The notes: generated by a model not told the origin, from the letters alone. Positions 42,133-51,906 are shown, counted from the first letter of the stretch. The stretch is DNA of 64,000 nucleotides from Brevibacillus gelatini (GCF_003710935.1 NZ_RHHS01000008.1:1-64000); one strand, 5' to 3'. Made by a program: numbers and translations.

Positions 42133-43143
42133 CTACTTGCGAATGCCTTTTTTCATCGCCAGCTCAGTGTACACACTCGTCTCCTTCTCCGTGTCCTGCG
42201 TAAACTGCTGGCGATTGGCATAGGCAGGCTCGACCTGTATGTCGCTGAGCTTTTGCAAAAAGGCCGGGTCGCTCGTCATTTTGGCGATGCCTTCCTCCCA
42301 CTTTTGGATGACCGAATCAGGCGTCCCTTTGGCAAACGACACTCCGGTCCACCAGAACACCGTCAGCCCGTCGATGCCCTGCTCCTGTGCAGTAGGGACA
42401 TCAGGCAAAAACGGGCTTCGCTCCGCTCCGGCAACTGCGAGAATTTTCACCTTGCCCGCCGCAAGCATCGGCATGATTTCGCCGACTGTATGCACCGCCA
42501 ATACCGCGTGGCCGCCCGCTACTTTGGGGACGGAATCGGAAGCGCCTTTGGTCACGATCATCCTCGTCCTGGAAAAATCCGCACCAATCGCATCCAGCCA
42601 CTGGGCCACGCCAAATGCGGAAAAGCCCGCAGGCCCCACCGATGTCCACGTCAGCTGTTCCGGGTTTTCCTTGACCCACTGGGAAAAGGCGGCGAAGTCT
42701 TGCCACGGCGCGTCGGCTTTGACGGCGAAGGCGAGCGTCCCTTTGCCGATGCGCGCTGTAAAAATCTGGTCTTCATTTTGAATCGGGGAATTTTTCATCC
42801 CGGCAGCCAGCATCGTCGTGTTCGACACGTTGACCGCCAGTGCCGTGTAGCCGTCGTTTTTCGCCTGCTTCAAGGCAAATTCCGCTCCCACGGCACCGCC
42901 GCCGCCCGGCTTGTTGACAACGACAATCGGCTGGCCCCATTCTTTGCTCAAATAGTCAGCGGTGGCTCTGGCGACGAGGTCGACGCCGCCTCCGGCCGAA
43001 TACGGCACGATGTACTCGATTTGCCGGGTCGGATAGGCCGCTGCCGTTTCGCCCTGGCCGGACTCCCCGGTCGCGCAGGCGCTCACGGTTGCCGCCAGCA
43101 AAAAAGACATTGTGACCGACACCCATTGTTTGTATCTTTTCAC
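42133..43143 (-). CDS. tctC: Tripartite tricarboxylate transporter substrate-binding lipoprotein TctC
   Basis: A 336-residue Bug/TctC-family receptor. The signal peptide ends in the lipobox VSAC (Cys about residue 23). The mature part shows the family patterns IEYIVPYSAGGGVDLVAR, VVNKPGGGGAVGAEF and WTGVSFAKGTPDSVIQKW. It would bind a carboxylate outside the membrane and hand it to TctAB. The start is GTG 43143 after AGGAGG-like sequence. It is last gene of the operon, which is read tctB-tctA-tctC, the reverse of the commonest gene order. Confidence 0.92.
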   Translation of the reverse strand: MKRYKQWVSVTMSFLLAATVSACATGESGQGETAAAYPTRQIEYIVPYSAGGGVDLVARATADYLSKEWGQPIVVVNKPGGGGAVGAEFALKQAKNDGYTALAVNVSNTTMLAAGMKNSPIQNEDQIFTARIGKGTLAFAVKADAPWQDFAAFSQWVKENPEQLTWTSVGPAGFSAFGVAQWLDAIGADFSRTRMIVTKGASDSVPKVAGGHAVLAVHTVGEIMPMLAAGKVKILAVAGAERSPFLPDVPTAQEQGIDGLTVFWWTGVSFAKGTPDSVIQKWEEGIAKMTSDPAFLQKLSDIQVEPAYANRQQFTQDTEKETSVYTELAMKKGIRK

Positions 43144-43165
43144 TACTTTTCCTCCCGTCTTTCCA

Positions 43166-44692
43166 CTAGGCTACGTCCACGCCTTTTTTCTGCTCCTCAT
43201 GCAAGCGCTGGCGGGTTCGCCTGTTCAACAAAAGGGATACGATCAACAGCACCACAGCTGCAAGCAAAATCGCCAGCGACAAAGGGCGGGACAGCACGAA
43301 ACCGAGCGAGCCGCTTCCCATCGCCATCGTCTGGATGAACGATTCCTCCAGCAACGGCCCGAGAATAAAGCACAAAATCAGCGGCACGACAGGCCATTTA
43401 TACTTCACAAACAAGTAGCCAAGCCCGCCGAACAAAAAGGCAATCCAGACGTCAAACATGCTGTTGCGCACGCTGTACGCCCCAATCGTACACAGCAGCA
43501 AAATAACAGGAGCCATGATGCCAAACGACACCCTGGTCAGTTTCACCCAGAGCCAGACCATCGGCAAATTCAGCACCAAAAGCATCATGTTGCCGATGAA
43601 CATGGAGGCGATTACCGTCCAGACGAAGTCCGCATGCTGCGCAAACAACACCGGGCCAGGCGTCAGCCCGTAGATCATCAGGCCCGCGAGCAGAACAGCG
43701 AGCGGCGGAGAAGACGGGATGCCGAGCGAAAACAGCGGGATGAAGCCCGCGCTGCTGGTCGCGTTGTTGGCCGCTTCCGGCGCTGCCACCCCTTCTATCG
43801 CTCCGTGTCCGAATTTCTCCGGCTGACGGGAAACTTTTTTCTCCAGATCGTACGCCAAAAAAGCGGTAATCGCCGCCGAGCAGCCAGGAAGCAGCCCGAG
43901 AAAAAATCCGACAAGCCCGCCTCTAAGCATCGGCGCGGCGCTTTTTTTCATGTCTGCCTTTTGCGGATAGACGCTGCCGGGTTTGCCAACCACGGTCGCC
44001 CTGCGTTTTTCCGCGATGCCCTTGAGCACCTCGGTAATCGCGAACAGCCCGATGATAATGCTAATCATGTCCAAGCCGCCCACGAGCGACGAGAAACCGT
44101 AGTCAAAGCGCGGCATGCCGGACGATGGCCCCAGGCCGACCAACGAGAGCGCATAGCCGAACGCGCCCATCAAAAACGATTTCAACAGCGAACCGCCCGA
44201 CAGGCTGACCATCAAGGTGAGCGCGAGCAGCATCAGCGCGAAATATTCAGGCGGCCCGAACTTCAATGCCTGATCGGCGAGCAGCGGCGCAAAAAACACC
44301 AATCCGATCACGCCAACTACTCCAGCGACAAACGACGCGATGGCCGAGATGCCGAGCGCAGGCCCGCCCTTTCCCAGTCGGGCCAGCGGATAACCATCCA
44401 GACAGGTAGGTACGGACGACAGCTCGCCCGGTATGTTGAGCAAAATCGCCGTGGTAGAGCCGCCATACATCGCCCCGTAGTAAATGCCAGCCAGCATAAT
44501 CATCCCCTGCGTTGGCTCCAGCACGGTCGTCACTGGCAAAAGGATCGCAATCGCCGAAGTAGGCCCCAGCCCTGGCAGCACCCCTACAAAGGTGCCGATC
44601 AAAGCTCCGAGGAATGCCATGAGCAAATTTTCCAGGCTAAAAGCAGTCGCAAATCCGGCCAGCAAAAGCTGCAGCGTTTCGATGGTCAGCAC
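43166..44692 (-). CDS. tctA: Tripartite tricarboxylate transporter large permease TctA
   Basis: A 508-residue, about 12-helix permease. The first conserved block is GALIGTFVGVLPGLGPTSAIAILLP; the second is GFIPLFSLGIPSSPPLAVLLAGLMIYGL. Both are hallmarks of TctA. It imports citrate-like carboxylates with sodium or protons. The only plausible start is GTG 44692. The tctB stop TAG lies one codon upstream in the same frame, and AGGAG directly abuts the GTG, leaving almost no spacing. Translation may depend on re-initiation after tctB. Confidence 0.93.
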   Translation of the reverse strand: MLTIETLQLLLAGFATAFSLENLLMAFLGALIGTFVGVLPGLGPTSAIAILLPVTTVLEPTQGMIMLAGIYYGAMYGGSTTAILLNIPGELSSVPTCLDGYPLARLGKGGPALGISAIASFVAGVVGVIGLVFFAPLLADQALKFGPPEYFALMLLALTLMVSLSGGSLLKSFLMGAFGYALSLVGLGPSSGMPRFDYGFSSLVGGLDMISIIIGLFAITEVLKGIAEKRRATVVGKPGSVYPQKADMKKSAAPMLRGGLVGFFLGLLPGCSAAITAFLAYDLEKKVSRQPEKFGHGAIEGVAAPEAANNATSSAGFIPLFSLGIPSSPPLAVLLAGLMIYGLTPGPVLFAQHADFVWTVIASMFIGNMMLLVLNLPMVWLWVKLTRVSFGIMAPVILLLCTIGAYSVRNSMFDVWIAFLFGGLGYLFVKYKWPVVPLILCFILGPLLEESFIQTMAMGSGSLGFVLSRPLSLAILLAAVVLLIVSLLLNRRTRQRLHEEQKKGVDVA

Positions 44693-44695
44693 CTC

Positions 44696-45169
44696 CTACC
44701 ACAAATCTCCGCCAGGAAAAGGCAATTGCAGCCACAAAACAAACACCGTGTACATCGCGCCCGTCAACAAAAGCGAATAAAAAACGGCGACGTACCACCG
44801 ATAAGAGCCGATCAACATAAAAAAGACAACGGAAGCAAGCGCCGTAGCAAGCAAGTAGCCCAGCACGCCAATCAGCCACGCATAGAGTAAAAGACTCAAC
44901 CATGCATACAAGACGCGCGTTCCTTCGTATCCCGGCGCAAATGTCTGACGCGGCGGCGCAGCTTGCGCCTTGCCGGGATAAGACTGTACCAAAAGCACAC
45001 CTCCGAGCATGACAAAGAAAAACCCCAGTATCGCCGGCAGCGTGTGGTCTCCTGCAAACATGTACTGCGCATAAGCTTGTAACCGATACGCCTCCAGCGA
45101 AATCATGACGCCAATCACCATGCAAATAAGCGCGCCAATCCAATCAGCCCGGTTGTGCGGGCGTTTCAC
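44696..45169 (-). CDS. tctB: Tripartite tricarboxylate transporter small permease TctB
   Basis: A 157-residue protein with four hydrophobic helices (about 10-30, 45-65, 88-120 and 128-148), as in TctB. Sequence is weakly conserved in this family; the call rests on size, topology and position before tctA. The GTG at 45169 is preferred because AGGTGG lies about six bases upstream; GTG 45178 is an alternative. It is the first gene of the operon. Confidence 0.88.
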   Translation of the reverse strand: MKRPHNRADWIGALICMVIGVMISLEAYRLQAYAQYMFAGDHTLPAILGFFFVMLGGVLLVQSYPGKAQAAPPRQTFAPGYEGTRVLYAWLSLLLYAWLIGVLGYLLATALASVVFFMLIGSYRWYVAVFYSLLLTGAMYTVFVLWLQLPFPGGDLW

Positions 45170-45352
45170 AAGCACCACCTCAGCTTCTGGAAAGCTATCA
45201 TCAGCCTATGGCACATTCGCCTATTGGGTGCAGGTAAAAATTTCGTTACCAGTTTCTTCCAAATCAACAATGGCGTCGGTTTACCAATTGATTTGGTCAC
45301 TCGTATGGATGATGACTGGAAAACAATGCCGCATTACAAGCGTACGCCAGTA

Positions 45353-45401
45353 AAAAAACTGCCACCCGCCAGTCAATAAAACCGACTGGCGAGCGGCAGC
45401 T
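45353..45401 (-). terminator. Terminator of adhP
   Basis: Reading leftwards, GCCGC-TC-GCCAGTC pairs with GACTGGCGGGTGGC and continues into TTTTTTT. Confidence 0.88.
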
Positions 45402-45421
45402 CCCTCTTCTCCCTTATACGA

Positions 45422-46435
45422 TTATTCCATCGTCAAAACGACGCGGCCATTGACTTGGCCTTTTTCCAGGCGCTCCATCACCTCATTGATGTTGTCCAGC
45501 GGCTGGGTTTCAATGATGGCGCGGACTTTGCCGCGCGCCGCGAAATCGAGTGCTTCCTGCATGTCTTTGCGCGTTCCGACAATCGAGCCTTTGACGGTTA
45601 CGCCATTGAGCACGGTATCGAAAATCGGGATTGGCAGCTCTGCATTCGGCAAGCCGACTACGACGAGCGAACCGCCGCGGCGAACAGACTTGTACGCTTG
45701 CTCAAACGCCTTTTTCGTCACCGCTACACTGATTGCGCCATGCACGCCGCCGACTTGCTCCTGAATCGCCTGCACCGGATCCGTCTCGCTGCCGTTAACC
45801 GTCAGGTCTGCTCCCAGTTCTTTTGCCAAGTCCAGTTTTTCCTTATGAATATCCACCGCGACAACGTTGTAGCCCATCGCCTTCGCATATTGCAGCGCGA
45901 TGTGGCCCAGGCCGCCGATGCCGTAAATCGCTACCCATTCGCCCGGCTTCACGTTTGCGACTTTCAATGCCTTGTAAGTAGTGACGCCCGCACACAAAAT
46001 CGGCGCTGCTTCCACATCGCCAAGCTCATCCGGGATACGGGCAACATACGCTGCCGGCGCCACGCAATATTCTGCGTAAGCCCCATCTGCGGAGTAGCCG
46101 CCATTGAGCTGCTTTTGGCACAGCGTTTCCCAGCCTGTCAGGCAGTATTCGCATTCGCCGCACGCCGAGAACAGCCACGGAATGCCTACGCGATCACCCA
46201 GCTTGAGCGACGTGACGCCTTCGCCGAGCTTTTCAACCACGCCTACGCCTTCGTGTCCCGGAATCAGCGGCAGCTTTGGCTTGACTGGCCAGTCCCCGTG
46301 TGCGGCATGCAAGTCAGTATGGCAGACGCCGCACGTCTTGATTTTCACCAAAACCTCGCCGTAGCCGACCTCTGGAACTGGTACTTCCTTCACTTCCAGC
46401 TTTTGATGGAACTCGTTGACCACTGCTGCTTTCAT
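45422..46435 (-). CDS. adhP: Zinc-dependent alcohol dehydrogenase AdhP
   Basis: A 337-residue medium-chain alcohol dehydrogenase. Catalytic zinc ligands are C38 (GVCHTDLH), H61-E62 (GHEGVG) and the cysteine of APILCAGVT. Structural zinc cysteines are C92, C95, C98 and C106. The NAD loop is [13 protein letters not shown], followed by the NAD-selecting aspartate in VAVDIHKEK. It interconverts alcohols and aldehydes. GGGGGAAG precedes the ATG. Upstream lie a sigma-54-type promoter and paired repeats, and the neighbouring genes encode an NtrC-type activator, so expression is probably induced by that system. Confidence 0.94.
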   Translation of the reverse strand: MKAAVVNEFHQKLEVKEVPVPEVGYGEVLVKIKTCGVCHTDLHAAHGDWPVKPKLPLIPGHEGVGVVEKLGEGVTSLKLGDRVGIPWLFSACGECEYCLTGWETLCQKQLNGGYSADGAYAEYCVAPAAYVARIPDELGDVEAAPILCAGVTTYKALKVANVKPGEWVAIYGIGGLGHIALQYAKAMGYNVVAVDIHKEKLDLAKELGADLTVNGSETDPVQAIQEQVGGVHGAISVAVTKKAFEQAYKSVRRGGSLVVVGLPNAELPIPIFDTVLNGVTVKGSIVGTRKDMQEALDFAARGKVRAIIETQPLDNINEVMERLEKGQVNGRVVLTME

Positions 46436-46510
46436 TTTGATCTTCCCCCTTTTTTCCCTCTGGGCATATGTATGCCTGTTGAGCGGTGAGCCGCTTCTGC
46501 CTCTAAATGA

Positions 46511-46529
46511 ATTGCAAGCAGCATGCCAA
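46511..46529 (-). promoter_or_regulatory. Sigma-54 (SigL) promoter of adhP
   Basis: On the reverse strand TTGGCATG-N4-TTGCAA has GG and GC separated by exactly ten bases, and it matches the TGGCAC-N5-TTGCW consensus well. It would start transcription near 46500, about 65 bases before the adhP ATG. Confidence 0.75.
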
Positions 46530-46531
46530 AA

Positions 46532-46545
46532 TGTAAGCGCTTTAT
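46532..46545 (-). promoter_or_regulatory. Possible cre (CcpA) site
   Basis: TGTAAGCGCTTTAT matches the TGWAANCGNTNWCA consensus except for the last two bases. It lies just upstream of the sigma-54 promoter. Catabolite control would be consistent with an alcohol dehydrogenase. Confidence 0.35.
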
Positions 46546-46591
46546 ATTCCGCGCTTTTTCACGATCATCCACAAAAGTCCACACGCAAACC

Positions 46592-46632
46592 GGCCGATTT
46601 TTCGGCCCATCCAGCCAAAAAATCGGCCCATC
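46592..46632. promoter_or_regulatory. Putative upstream activator sites
   Basis: TCGGCCCATC occurs at 46602-46611 and 46623-46632, two helical turns apart. The first overlaps the palindrome GGCCGA-N4-TCGGCC (46592-46607). They lie about 65-105 bases upstream of the adhP -24 element, the usual place for an NtrC-type enhancer, and also upstream of the divergent iron-ADH gene. Confidence 0.5.
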
Positions 46633-46709
46633 TGCCAAGCTTTTGGCCAAAAAAGGGGATTCCTCCCTTTTTGCGGTATTATTACATAGCGGAAAAAGGG
46701 GGTAAACGC

Positions 46710-47858
46710 ATGCAAATATCCAAGTTCATGACACCGGAGATCATCTTCGGAAACCAGTCCATCGGCCAGGTCGGGGAAAGCCTTCGCCGATTGGGGGCCT
46801 CCCGTGTTTTTCTCGTCAGTGATCCCGGCGTTGTGCAGGCGGGCTGGGTCGAACGGATCATTCACTACTTGCGGCAGCAACACCTCGATTATCATCTCTG
46901 GACAAATGTAACCGCCAATCCGAAAGATTACGAGATTCACGCCGGAATCGCCGCTTACCGCGCGGGCGAATGCAACGCAATTCTCGGCGTTGGCGGCGGC
47001 AGCGCCATTGATGCGGCCAAAGCCATCGCCCTGTTGGCCACCAACGAAGGCAGCATTGTGCAGTACGAAGGCGTGGATCGGATCATGCATCCGCTTCCGC
47101 CCATGGTCATGGTGCCGACCACTGCTGGCTCCGGCTCGGAGGTATCGCAGTTTTCCATTATTGTCGACAGCGAGCGAAAAGTAAAAATGACAATCGTCTC
47201 CAAATCGCTCATTCCCGATATTGCCATCATCGACCCGCAAACTTTGATGACAAAAGACAGACAGCTCACCGCCAATACAGGCATGGACGTTCTGACGCAT
47301 GCCATCGAATCGTATATTTCCCTCGCCGCGACACCGCTTACCGAGGTACACTCGTTACAGGCGATGCGGCTGATCGCTGAGCATCTGCGGCCATCTGTCG
47401 CCAGCCAGTACAACGCCGCAGCCAAACAGGCCATGGCCATGGCGAGCTTGCAGGCGGGCATCGCCTTTTCCAACGCCATCCTTGGAGCCGTACACGCCAT
47501 GTCCCATCAACTGGGCGGCTTTCTCGACGCGCCGCACGGAGAAGTGAATGCGATCCTGCTGCCTCACGTACTCGAATACAACTACATTGCCGCTCCGGAA
47601 AAATACAGGCAAATCGCCGAATGCCTGGGCGAGAACACCTCGGGGCTGAGCACCCATGATGCTTCCCGCCTCGCGCTGAAAGCGGTGAAGGACCTGGCAA
47701 ACGACCTCGATGTCCCCCAATCGCTTTCTGCCATCGGGCTGCACCCGGAGCAAATTGAGCTGCTCAGCTCGCTCGCCCTGCTGGACGTCTGCATGACCAC
47801 CAACCCGCGTGACATGAGCGTCCAGGACGTCGCTGCCCTTTTTCGCCAGGCATTATAG
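46710..47858 (+). CDS. Iron-containing alcohol dehydrogenase
   Basis: A 382-residue group-III alcohol dehydrogenase. The NAD(P) loop is GVGGGSAIDAAKA. Metal ligands sit in NTGMDVLTHAIES (Asp, His) and in HAMSHQLGGFLDAPHGEVNA (the histidines). Expected to oxidise or reduce small alcohols, aldehydes or diols. ATG 46710 follows AAAGGGGG; earlier in-frame codons lie in the promoter region. It is transcribed away from adhP and is followed after nine bases by the kinase gene, so the four genes to 51906 may be one operon. Confidence 0.93.
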   Translation: MQISKFMTPEIIFGNQSIGQVGESLRRLGASRVFLVSDPGVVQAGWVERIIHYLRQQHLDYHLWTNVTANPKDYEIHAGIAAYRAGECNAILGVGGGSAIDAAKAIALLATNEGSIVQYEGVDRIMHPLPPMVMVPTTAGSGSEVSQFSIIVDSERKVKMTIVSKSLIPDIAIIDPQTLMTKDRQLTANTGMDVLTHAIESYISLAATPLTEVHSLQAMRLIAEHLRPSVASQYNAAAKQAMAMASLQAGIAFSNAILGAVHAMSHQLGGFLDAPHGEVNAILLPHVLEYNYIAAPEKYRQIAECLGENTSGLSTHDASRLALKAVKDLANDLDVPQSLSAIGLHPEQIELLSSLALLDVCMTTNPRDMSVQDVAALFRQAL

Positions 47859-47867
47859 GAGGCCGAC

Positions 47868-49181
47868 ATGCAGACCAAACAGGAGATATTGGAAAAGCTC
47901 ACCGGAATATCGTCCTCGCGCAAAAGCTACTACAGCGAACTGGTCTATCTCGTGGAAGAAATGAAAAAGAAAAACCGCCAGCTCGCCGTCATCAACGAGC
48001 TGACGCAAATCCAGATCAACGCCACCTGGCCGCAAACGAGCAGCTATCTCGCCGCGCAACTGTCGCAAATTCTCGCCTTCGAGCACTTTGCACTCACGAT
48101 TGTCAAAGGCGGCATGCCCGCTTCCTACTTGTGCATCTGGACCGACTCCGACTGGCAATGCCGCACCTTGCCTCAGCCTGCAGCTAGCGATCCGGCGCTG
48201 TTTATCGAGCAGATTCACCAGAAGCTCGCGGAGGTGCTGCCGCAGCATTTTGCCACGTCTGTGCCGCTGCGCAGCCAGTTGAACCAGACGTTCGGCTTTT
48301 TGACCCTGCTGCAAAAGGAGCAGCGCCAGGCAGACAAGGAGGAAGCAGAGCTGATCCAGCTCGTCGCCAGACACGTTGGCGTCGTCGTGGAAAACAGCCT
48401 GCTGTTCCAGGATGTGAACGAAAAAATCAAGATCGAAGCCCAACTGATCCAGTCTGCGAAAATGGCGGCGATCGGCGAAATGGCGGCCGGAATCGCCCAC
48501 GAGCTGAACAGCCCGCTGACTGCGATTCTCGGCAATTCCCAGTTGCTCATGCGCGATATGGCGGATAGCCCCACGGCCCCACTCATGCGGGACATTTACC
48601 AATGCGGGGTGCGCTGCAAAAAGATTATTCAGAACTTACTGACGTTTTCCCGACAGGAGGAATATTTGTTTGAGGCCGTTACCATCGACGAGGTCGTGGA
48701 AGATGTGCTCGGGCTGATCGGCTACCAGCTGACCGTCTCCGGCCTGACCATAACCCGGGAAATGAACGTGCCAAGCCTGCAATTCTACGGAAGCCGCCAT
48801 CAAATCGAGCAAATCGTCATCAACCTGCTGCTGAACGCCAGAGATGCGCTTGCAGACAGCACGGACCCGCGGATCGTCATCCGTTCGTTTCTCACGGAAG
48901 AAGATGGCGTCCGCTACGCAGGGTTGTCCGTTTACGACAACGGGACAGGCATCCCCAAGGATTTGTTGCCGCAAATTTTCCAGCCGTTTTTCTCTACAAA
49001 AGAACGGTCAAAAGGAACCGGATTGGGCCTATCCGTCAGTCTCGGCATCGCGGAAGCGCACGGCGGCAGGCTGTTTGCGGAAAGCGAGGAGAATGACTAC
49101 AGCAAGTTCACGCTGCTGCTGCCGTTGCTTGAGAGAGAGGAGGACAACCATGGAACCGAAACGGATTTTGATTGTCGATGA
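47868..49181 (+). CDS. Cytoplasmic NtrB-like histidine kinase with GAF-type sensor
   Basis: A 437-residue soluble kinase. Residues about 15-55 form a coiled coil, 55-185 a GAF-like sensor (VVENSLLFQDVNEKI end helix). The histidine box is AAGIAHELNSPLTAILG, followed by an ATPase domain with LLLNARDAL, DNGTGI and GTGLGLSV. The HELNSPL form is typical of kinases that work with sigma-54 activators. AGGAGG precedes the ATG. Its 3' end overlaps the regulator gene by 32 bases. The ligand may be a metabolite of the adjoining dehydrogenases or transporter. Confidence 0.92.
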   Translation: MQTKQEILEKLTGISSSRKSYYSELVYLVEEMKKKNRQLAVINELTQIQINATWPQTSSYLAAQLSQILAFEHFALTIVKGGMPASYLCIWTDSDWQCRTLPQPAASDPALFIEQIHQKLAEVLPQHFATSVPLRSQLNQTFGFLTLLQKEQRQADKEEAELIQLVARHVGVVVENSLLFQDVNEKIKIEAQLIQSAKMAAIGEMAAGIAHELNSPLTAILGNSQLLMRDMADSPTAPLMRDIYQCGVRCKKIIQNLLTFSRQEEYLFEAVTIDEVVEDVLGLIGYQLTVSGLTITREMNVPSLQFYGSRHQIEQIVINLLLNARDALADSTDPRIVIRSFLTEEDGVRYAGLSVYDNGTGIPKDLLPQIFQPFFSTKERSKGTGLGLSVSLGIAEAHGGRLFAESEENDYSKFTLLLPLLEREEDNHGTETDFDCR

Positions 49182-50613
49182 TGAGACAGAAGTGACCACC
49201 TTTTTCACCTATTTTCTCCAGCGCAAAAACTGCGAGGTCGTCGTGGCGAATACAGGCAAAGAGGTCAAGCGGCTTTTGCATGACACCTCCTTGTCCTTTC
49301 AAGCCGCCCTCGTCGATTTGAAGCTGCCAGACGCAGACGGCCTGGAGCTTTTGCGCGAGATCAAGGCTACCCATCCTGCGTGCGAGGTGCTGATTATGAC
49401 GGGCTACAGCACGATCAAATCGGCAGTCACAGCGATGCAGTGGGGTGCCAAGGATTATCTGGAAAAGCCGTTTGACGATCTGGACAGTCTGGAACAAGTG
49501 ATCGACTCTGTCCTGTCTGCTTCGGCAAAACAAAAAGATGACCTATCCCAAGAAGCCGCACAATATGGTATCGTGTATTCATCAGAAAGCCCGATGGCTC
49601 AAGTAACAGCCATTGCCAAAAAATTGGCAAAAAAAGCAATCCACGTCCTGATCGAAGGAGAAACAGGCACAGGCAAGGAGCTGATGGCCCGCTTTCTCCA
49701 CGGAGCGAGCAACCGCGCCCAACAGCCGTTTGTCGCCTTCAACTGCGGCGCCGTCCCGGAATCGCTTCTGGAAAGCGAGCTGTTCGGTTTTGAAAAAGGC
49801 GCTTTTACCGGGGCGATCAAATCGCGAAAAGGCTTGTTTGAGCTTGCGCACAACGGCACGCTGTTTCTCGATGAGATCGGCGAAGCCCCCCTCTCGATTC
49901 AGGTCAAACTGCTGCGCACGCTGGAAACGGGAGAATTCATGCGGGTCGGAGGCGAGCAGGTCGGCCAGAGCAACATCCGCTTCATCTCGGCCACGAACCG
50001 CAACCTGGAGCACGAAGTCGAGATGAACCGTTTCCGCAGCGACTTGCTGTATCGGCTGGAAGGAATCAAGCTCGCGATTCCTCCCCTGCGCGAGCGGACG
50101 TGCGATATTCCGGCAATCGCCCACTACTATTTGCAAAAGCGCAGCGGCACCGCGTGCGAGATCGAGCCGGACGCCCTGGAGCTTTTGCAGCGCTACGACT
50201 GGCCGGGCAACGTCAGACAGCTGCTTAACGTCATCAACCAGACCATCGCCTTGCACGAATGCGAGCGGCTGCGCGCAGAGCACCTGCCAGCCCAGCTTCG
50301 GCAGAAAGCGACGCAGCCGAAGCTGCAAGGGCGAGAGCAGCCCGCCGAAGACCAGCCGCAGCCCGGCAGCATCGAACAGGCAATTGAGCGGGAATGCGCG
50401 CGCTTCGTGGAATCGCTCACCCGCAACATCCCGTCCATCGACGGCATTGACTTCGAATATTTGCAAAAACGAATCAAGCTCCTGGAAGGGGAAATCGGGC
50501 GGGCGATCATCGAAAAGGGACTGAGCGAGACAAAAGGAGACAGGCAGTTGTTGAGTAAGAAACTGAATATCACCAAGCGGACGATCCGCTACATTCTCAA
50601 TGAAAAGGGGTAA
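49150..50613 (+). CDS. NtrC-family sigma-54-dependent response regulator
   Basis: A 487-residue regulator. The receiver (1-120) has phospho-acceptor D56 (LVDLKLPD). The AAA+ domain (about 145-365) has Walker A GETGTGKE, the sigma-54 contact loop GAFTGA at 217-222, Walker [11 protein letters not shown] and the arginine-finger region [13 protein letters not shown] Fis-like helix-turn-helix at the C terminus ([17 protein letters not shown]) binds DNA. GAGAGGAGG lies before the ATG. The GAFTGA loop means it activates sigma-54 (SigL) promoters; a matching promoter lies upstream of adhP. Confidence 0.95.
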   Translation: MEPKRILIVDDETEVTTFFTYFLQRKNCEVVVANTGKEVKRLLHDTSLSFQAALVDLKLPDADGLELLREIKATHPACEVLIMTGYSTIKSAVTAMQWGAKDYLEKPFDDLDSLEQVIDSVLSASAKQKDDLSQEAAQYGIVYSSESPMAQVTAIAKKLAKKAIHVLIEGETGTGKELMARFLHGASNRAQQPFVAFNCGAVPESLLESELFGFEKGAFTGAIKSRKGLFELAHNGTLFLDEIGEAPLSIQVKLLRTLETGEFMRVGGEQVGQSNIRFISATNRNLEHEVEMNRFRSDLLYRLEGIKLAIPPLRERTCDIPAIAHYYLQKRSGTACEIEPDALELLQRYDWPGNVRQLLNVINQTIALHECERLRAEHLPAQLRQKATQPKLQGREQPAEDQPQPGSIEQAIERECARFVESLTRNIPSIDGIDFEYLQKRIKLLEGEIGRAIIEKGLSETKGDRQLLSKKLNITKRTIRYILNEKG

Positions 50614-50658
50614 TGCCTCGCCGGCCAGCGCTGATCCCCTGTTAGGAGGCAATACGTT

Positions 50659-51906
50659 GTGGTACCCCAAAAACAGCAATATGGGTTGATCTCCAACCTG
50701 AAAAGCATCCCGGCAGACTTTTCCCTCTCTGCCGTCATTGTCGGCCTGATCGCTACCATGGTTTCGTATGCAGGGCCGCTGTTGATCGTGTTTCAGGCAG
50801 CGCAAGGCGCGGGTCTCAGTGAAGCCGAGCTGTCCTCCTGGATCTGGGCGATCTCGATTGGCAGCGGTCTGACCGCAATCATTCTAAGTATCTGGTACAA
50901 AACACCCGTCATTACAGCGTGGTCGACGCCCGGTGCCGTCCTGCTCGTATCGAGCCTGACCGTCTATCCGTACAGCGATGCGATCGGGGCGTACCTGTTT
51001 TCCGCCGCCGTCATCACCCTGCTCGGCGTCTCCGGCTTGTTTTCCATCCTGATGAAATACGTGCCGCAGTCGATCACAACGGCCATGCTCGCAGGGATTC
51101 TTTTGTCCTTTGGCGTCGATGTGTTCGTTTCGATGCAGCATCTGCCTGCCCTGGCGTTGCCGATGATTTTTTGCTACCTGTTCGCCAAGCGCTGGTCCCC
51201 GCGCTACGCGGTCGTGCTCACACTCCTGGTCGGGCTGGCCGTCGCCTTCGGGATGGGACGCCTGAAGCTCGACTCCGTCCAGATGGCGTTGGTCAATCCC
51301 GTGTTCACGCTGCCGACCTTCTCGCTTGATGCGATTGTCGGCCTGGGGATTCCGCTGTGCATCGTCACAATGGCTTCGCAGAACGCGCCGGGAATCGGCG
51401 TCCTGAAGGCAGACGGCTACGACACGCCGGCAAGCCCGCTTGTGGCGACGACCGGGATCGCTTCGCTCCTGCTCGCTCCTTTTGGCTCGCACGGGATCAA
51501 TCTCGCTGCGATTACCGCTGCCATCTGCACGGGCAAGGAAGCGCACCAGGACCTCTCCAAGCGGTACATCGCGGGAATTGCCTGCGGTGCCTTTTACCTC
51601 GTGTTCGGCATGTTCGGCGCGACAATCACTTCTGTCTTTTTCGGGCTGCCGAAGGAACTGGTTGGCGTCATCGCCGGTCTGGCTTTGTTTGCGTCGCTTA
51701 GTTCCAGTCTTGCCCAGGCGATGAGCGATATTAAGGAACGGGAATGTGCCCTCGTCACCTTCCTCGTCACGATTTCCGGCATCTCCATCGGCGGGATTGG
51801 CGCCGCCTTCTGGGGACTGATTGCCGGGGTCATCACGAATCTGATCTTAAACGGAAATGTACGGAGCTGGCTCATGCGCAAAAAGGATGTACGGCCGCTC
51901 GCCTAG
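50659..51906 (+). CDS. BenE-like benzoate/aromatic acid transporter
   Basis: A 415-residue membrane protein of the BenE family with about 12 helices. It has the signature TAWSTPGAVLLVSS early, and late the GSHGINLAAITAAICTGKEAH stretch. Known members import benzoate with protons. No benzoate-degradation genes are nearby, so the substrate is open; coupling to the alcohol dehydrogenases suggests an aromatic or short alcohol/acid. The start is GTG 50659 after AGGAGG. It is 45 bases behind the regulator. Confidence 0.9.
   Translation: MVPQKQQYGLISNLKSIPADFSLSAVIVGLIATMVSYAGPLLIVFQAAQGAGLSEAELSSWIWAISIGSGLTAIILSIWYKTPVITAWSTPGAVLLVSSLTVYPYSDAIGAYLFSAAVITLLGVSGLFSILMKYVPQSITTAMLAGILLSFGVDVFVSMQHLPALALPMIFCYLFAKRWSPRYAVVLTLLVGLAVAFGMGRLKLDSVQMALVNPVFTLPTFSLDAIVGLGIPLCIVTMASQNAPGIGVLKADGYDTPASPLVATTGIASLLLAPFGSHGINLAAITAAICTGKEAHQDLSKRYIAGIACGAFYLVFGMFGATITSVFFGLPKELVGVIAGLALFASLSSSLAQAMSDIKERECALVTFLVTISGISIGGIGAAFWGLIAGVITNLILNGNVRSWLMRKKDVRPLA

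Noticed and set aside
43112-44890. A 592-codon open frame on the plus strand
   Set aside because: Antisense to tctA. Composition dominated by Gln, Arg and His, typical of a shadow frame.
46460-46478. A second GG-N10-GC pattern on the plus strand
   Set aside because: The flanking bases do not match TGGCAC or TTGC, it is part of a short imperfect palindrome, and it lies 230 bases from the iron-ADH start.
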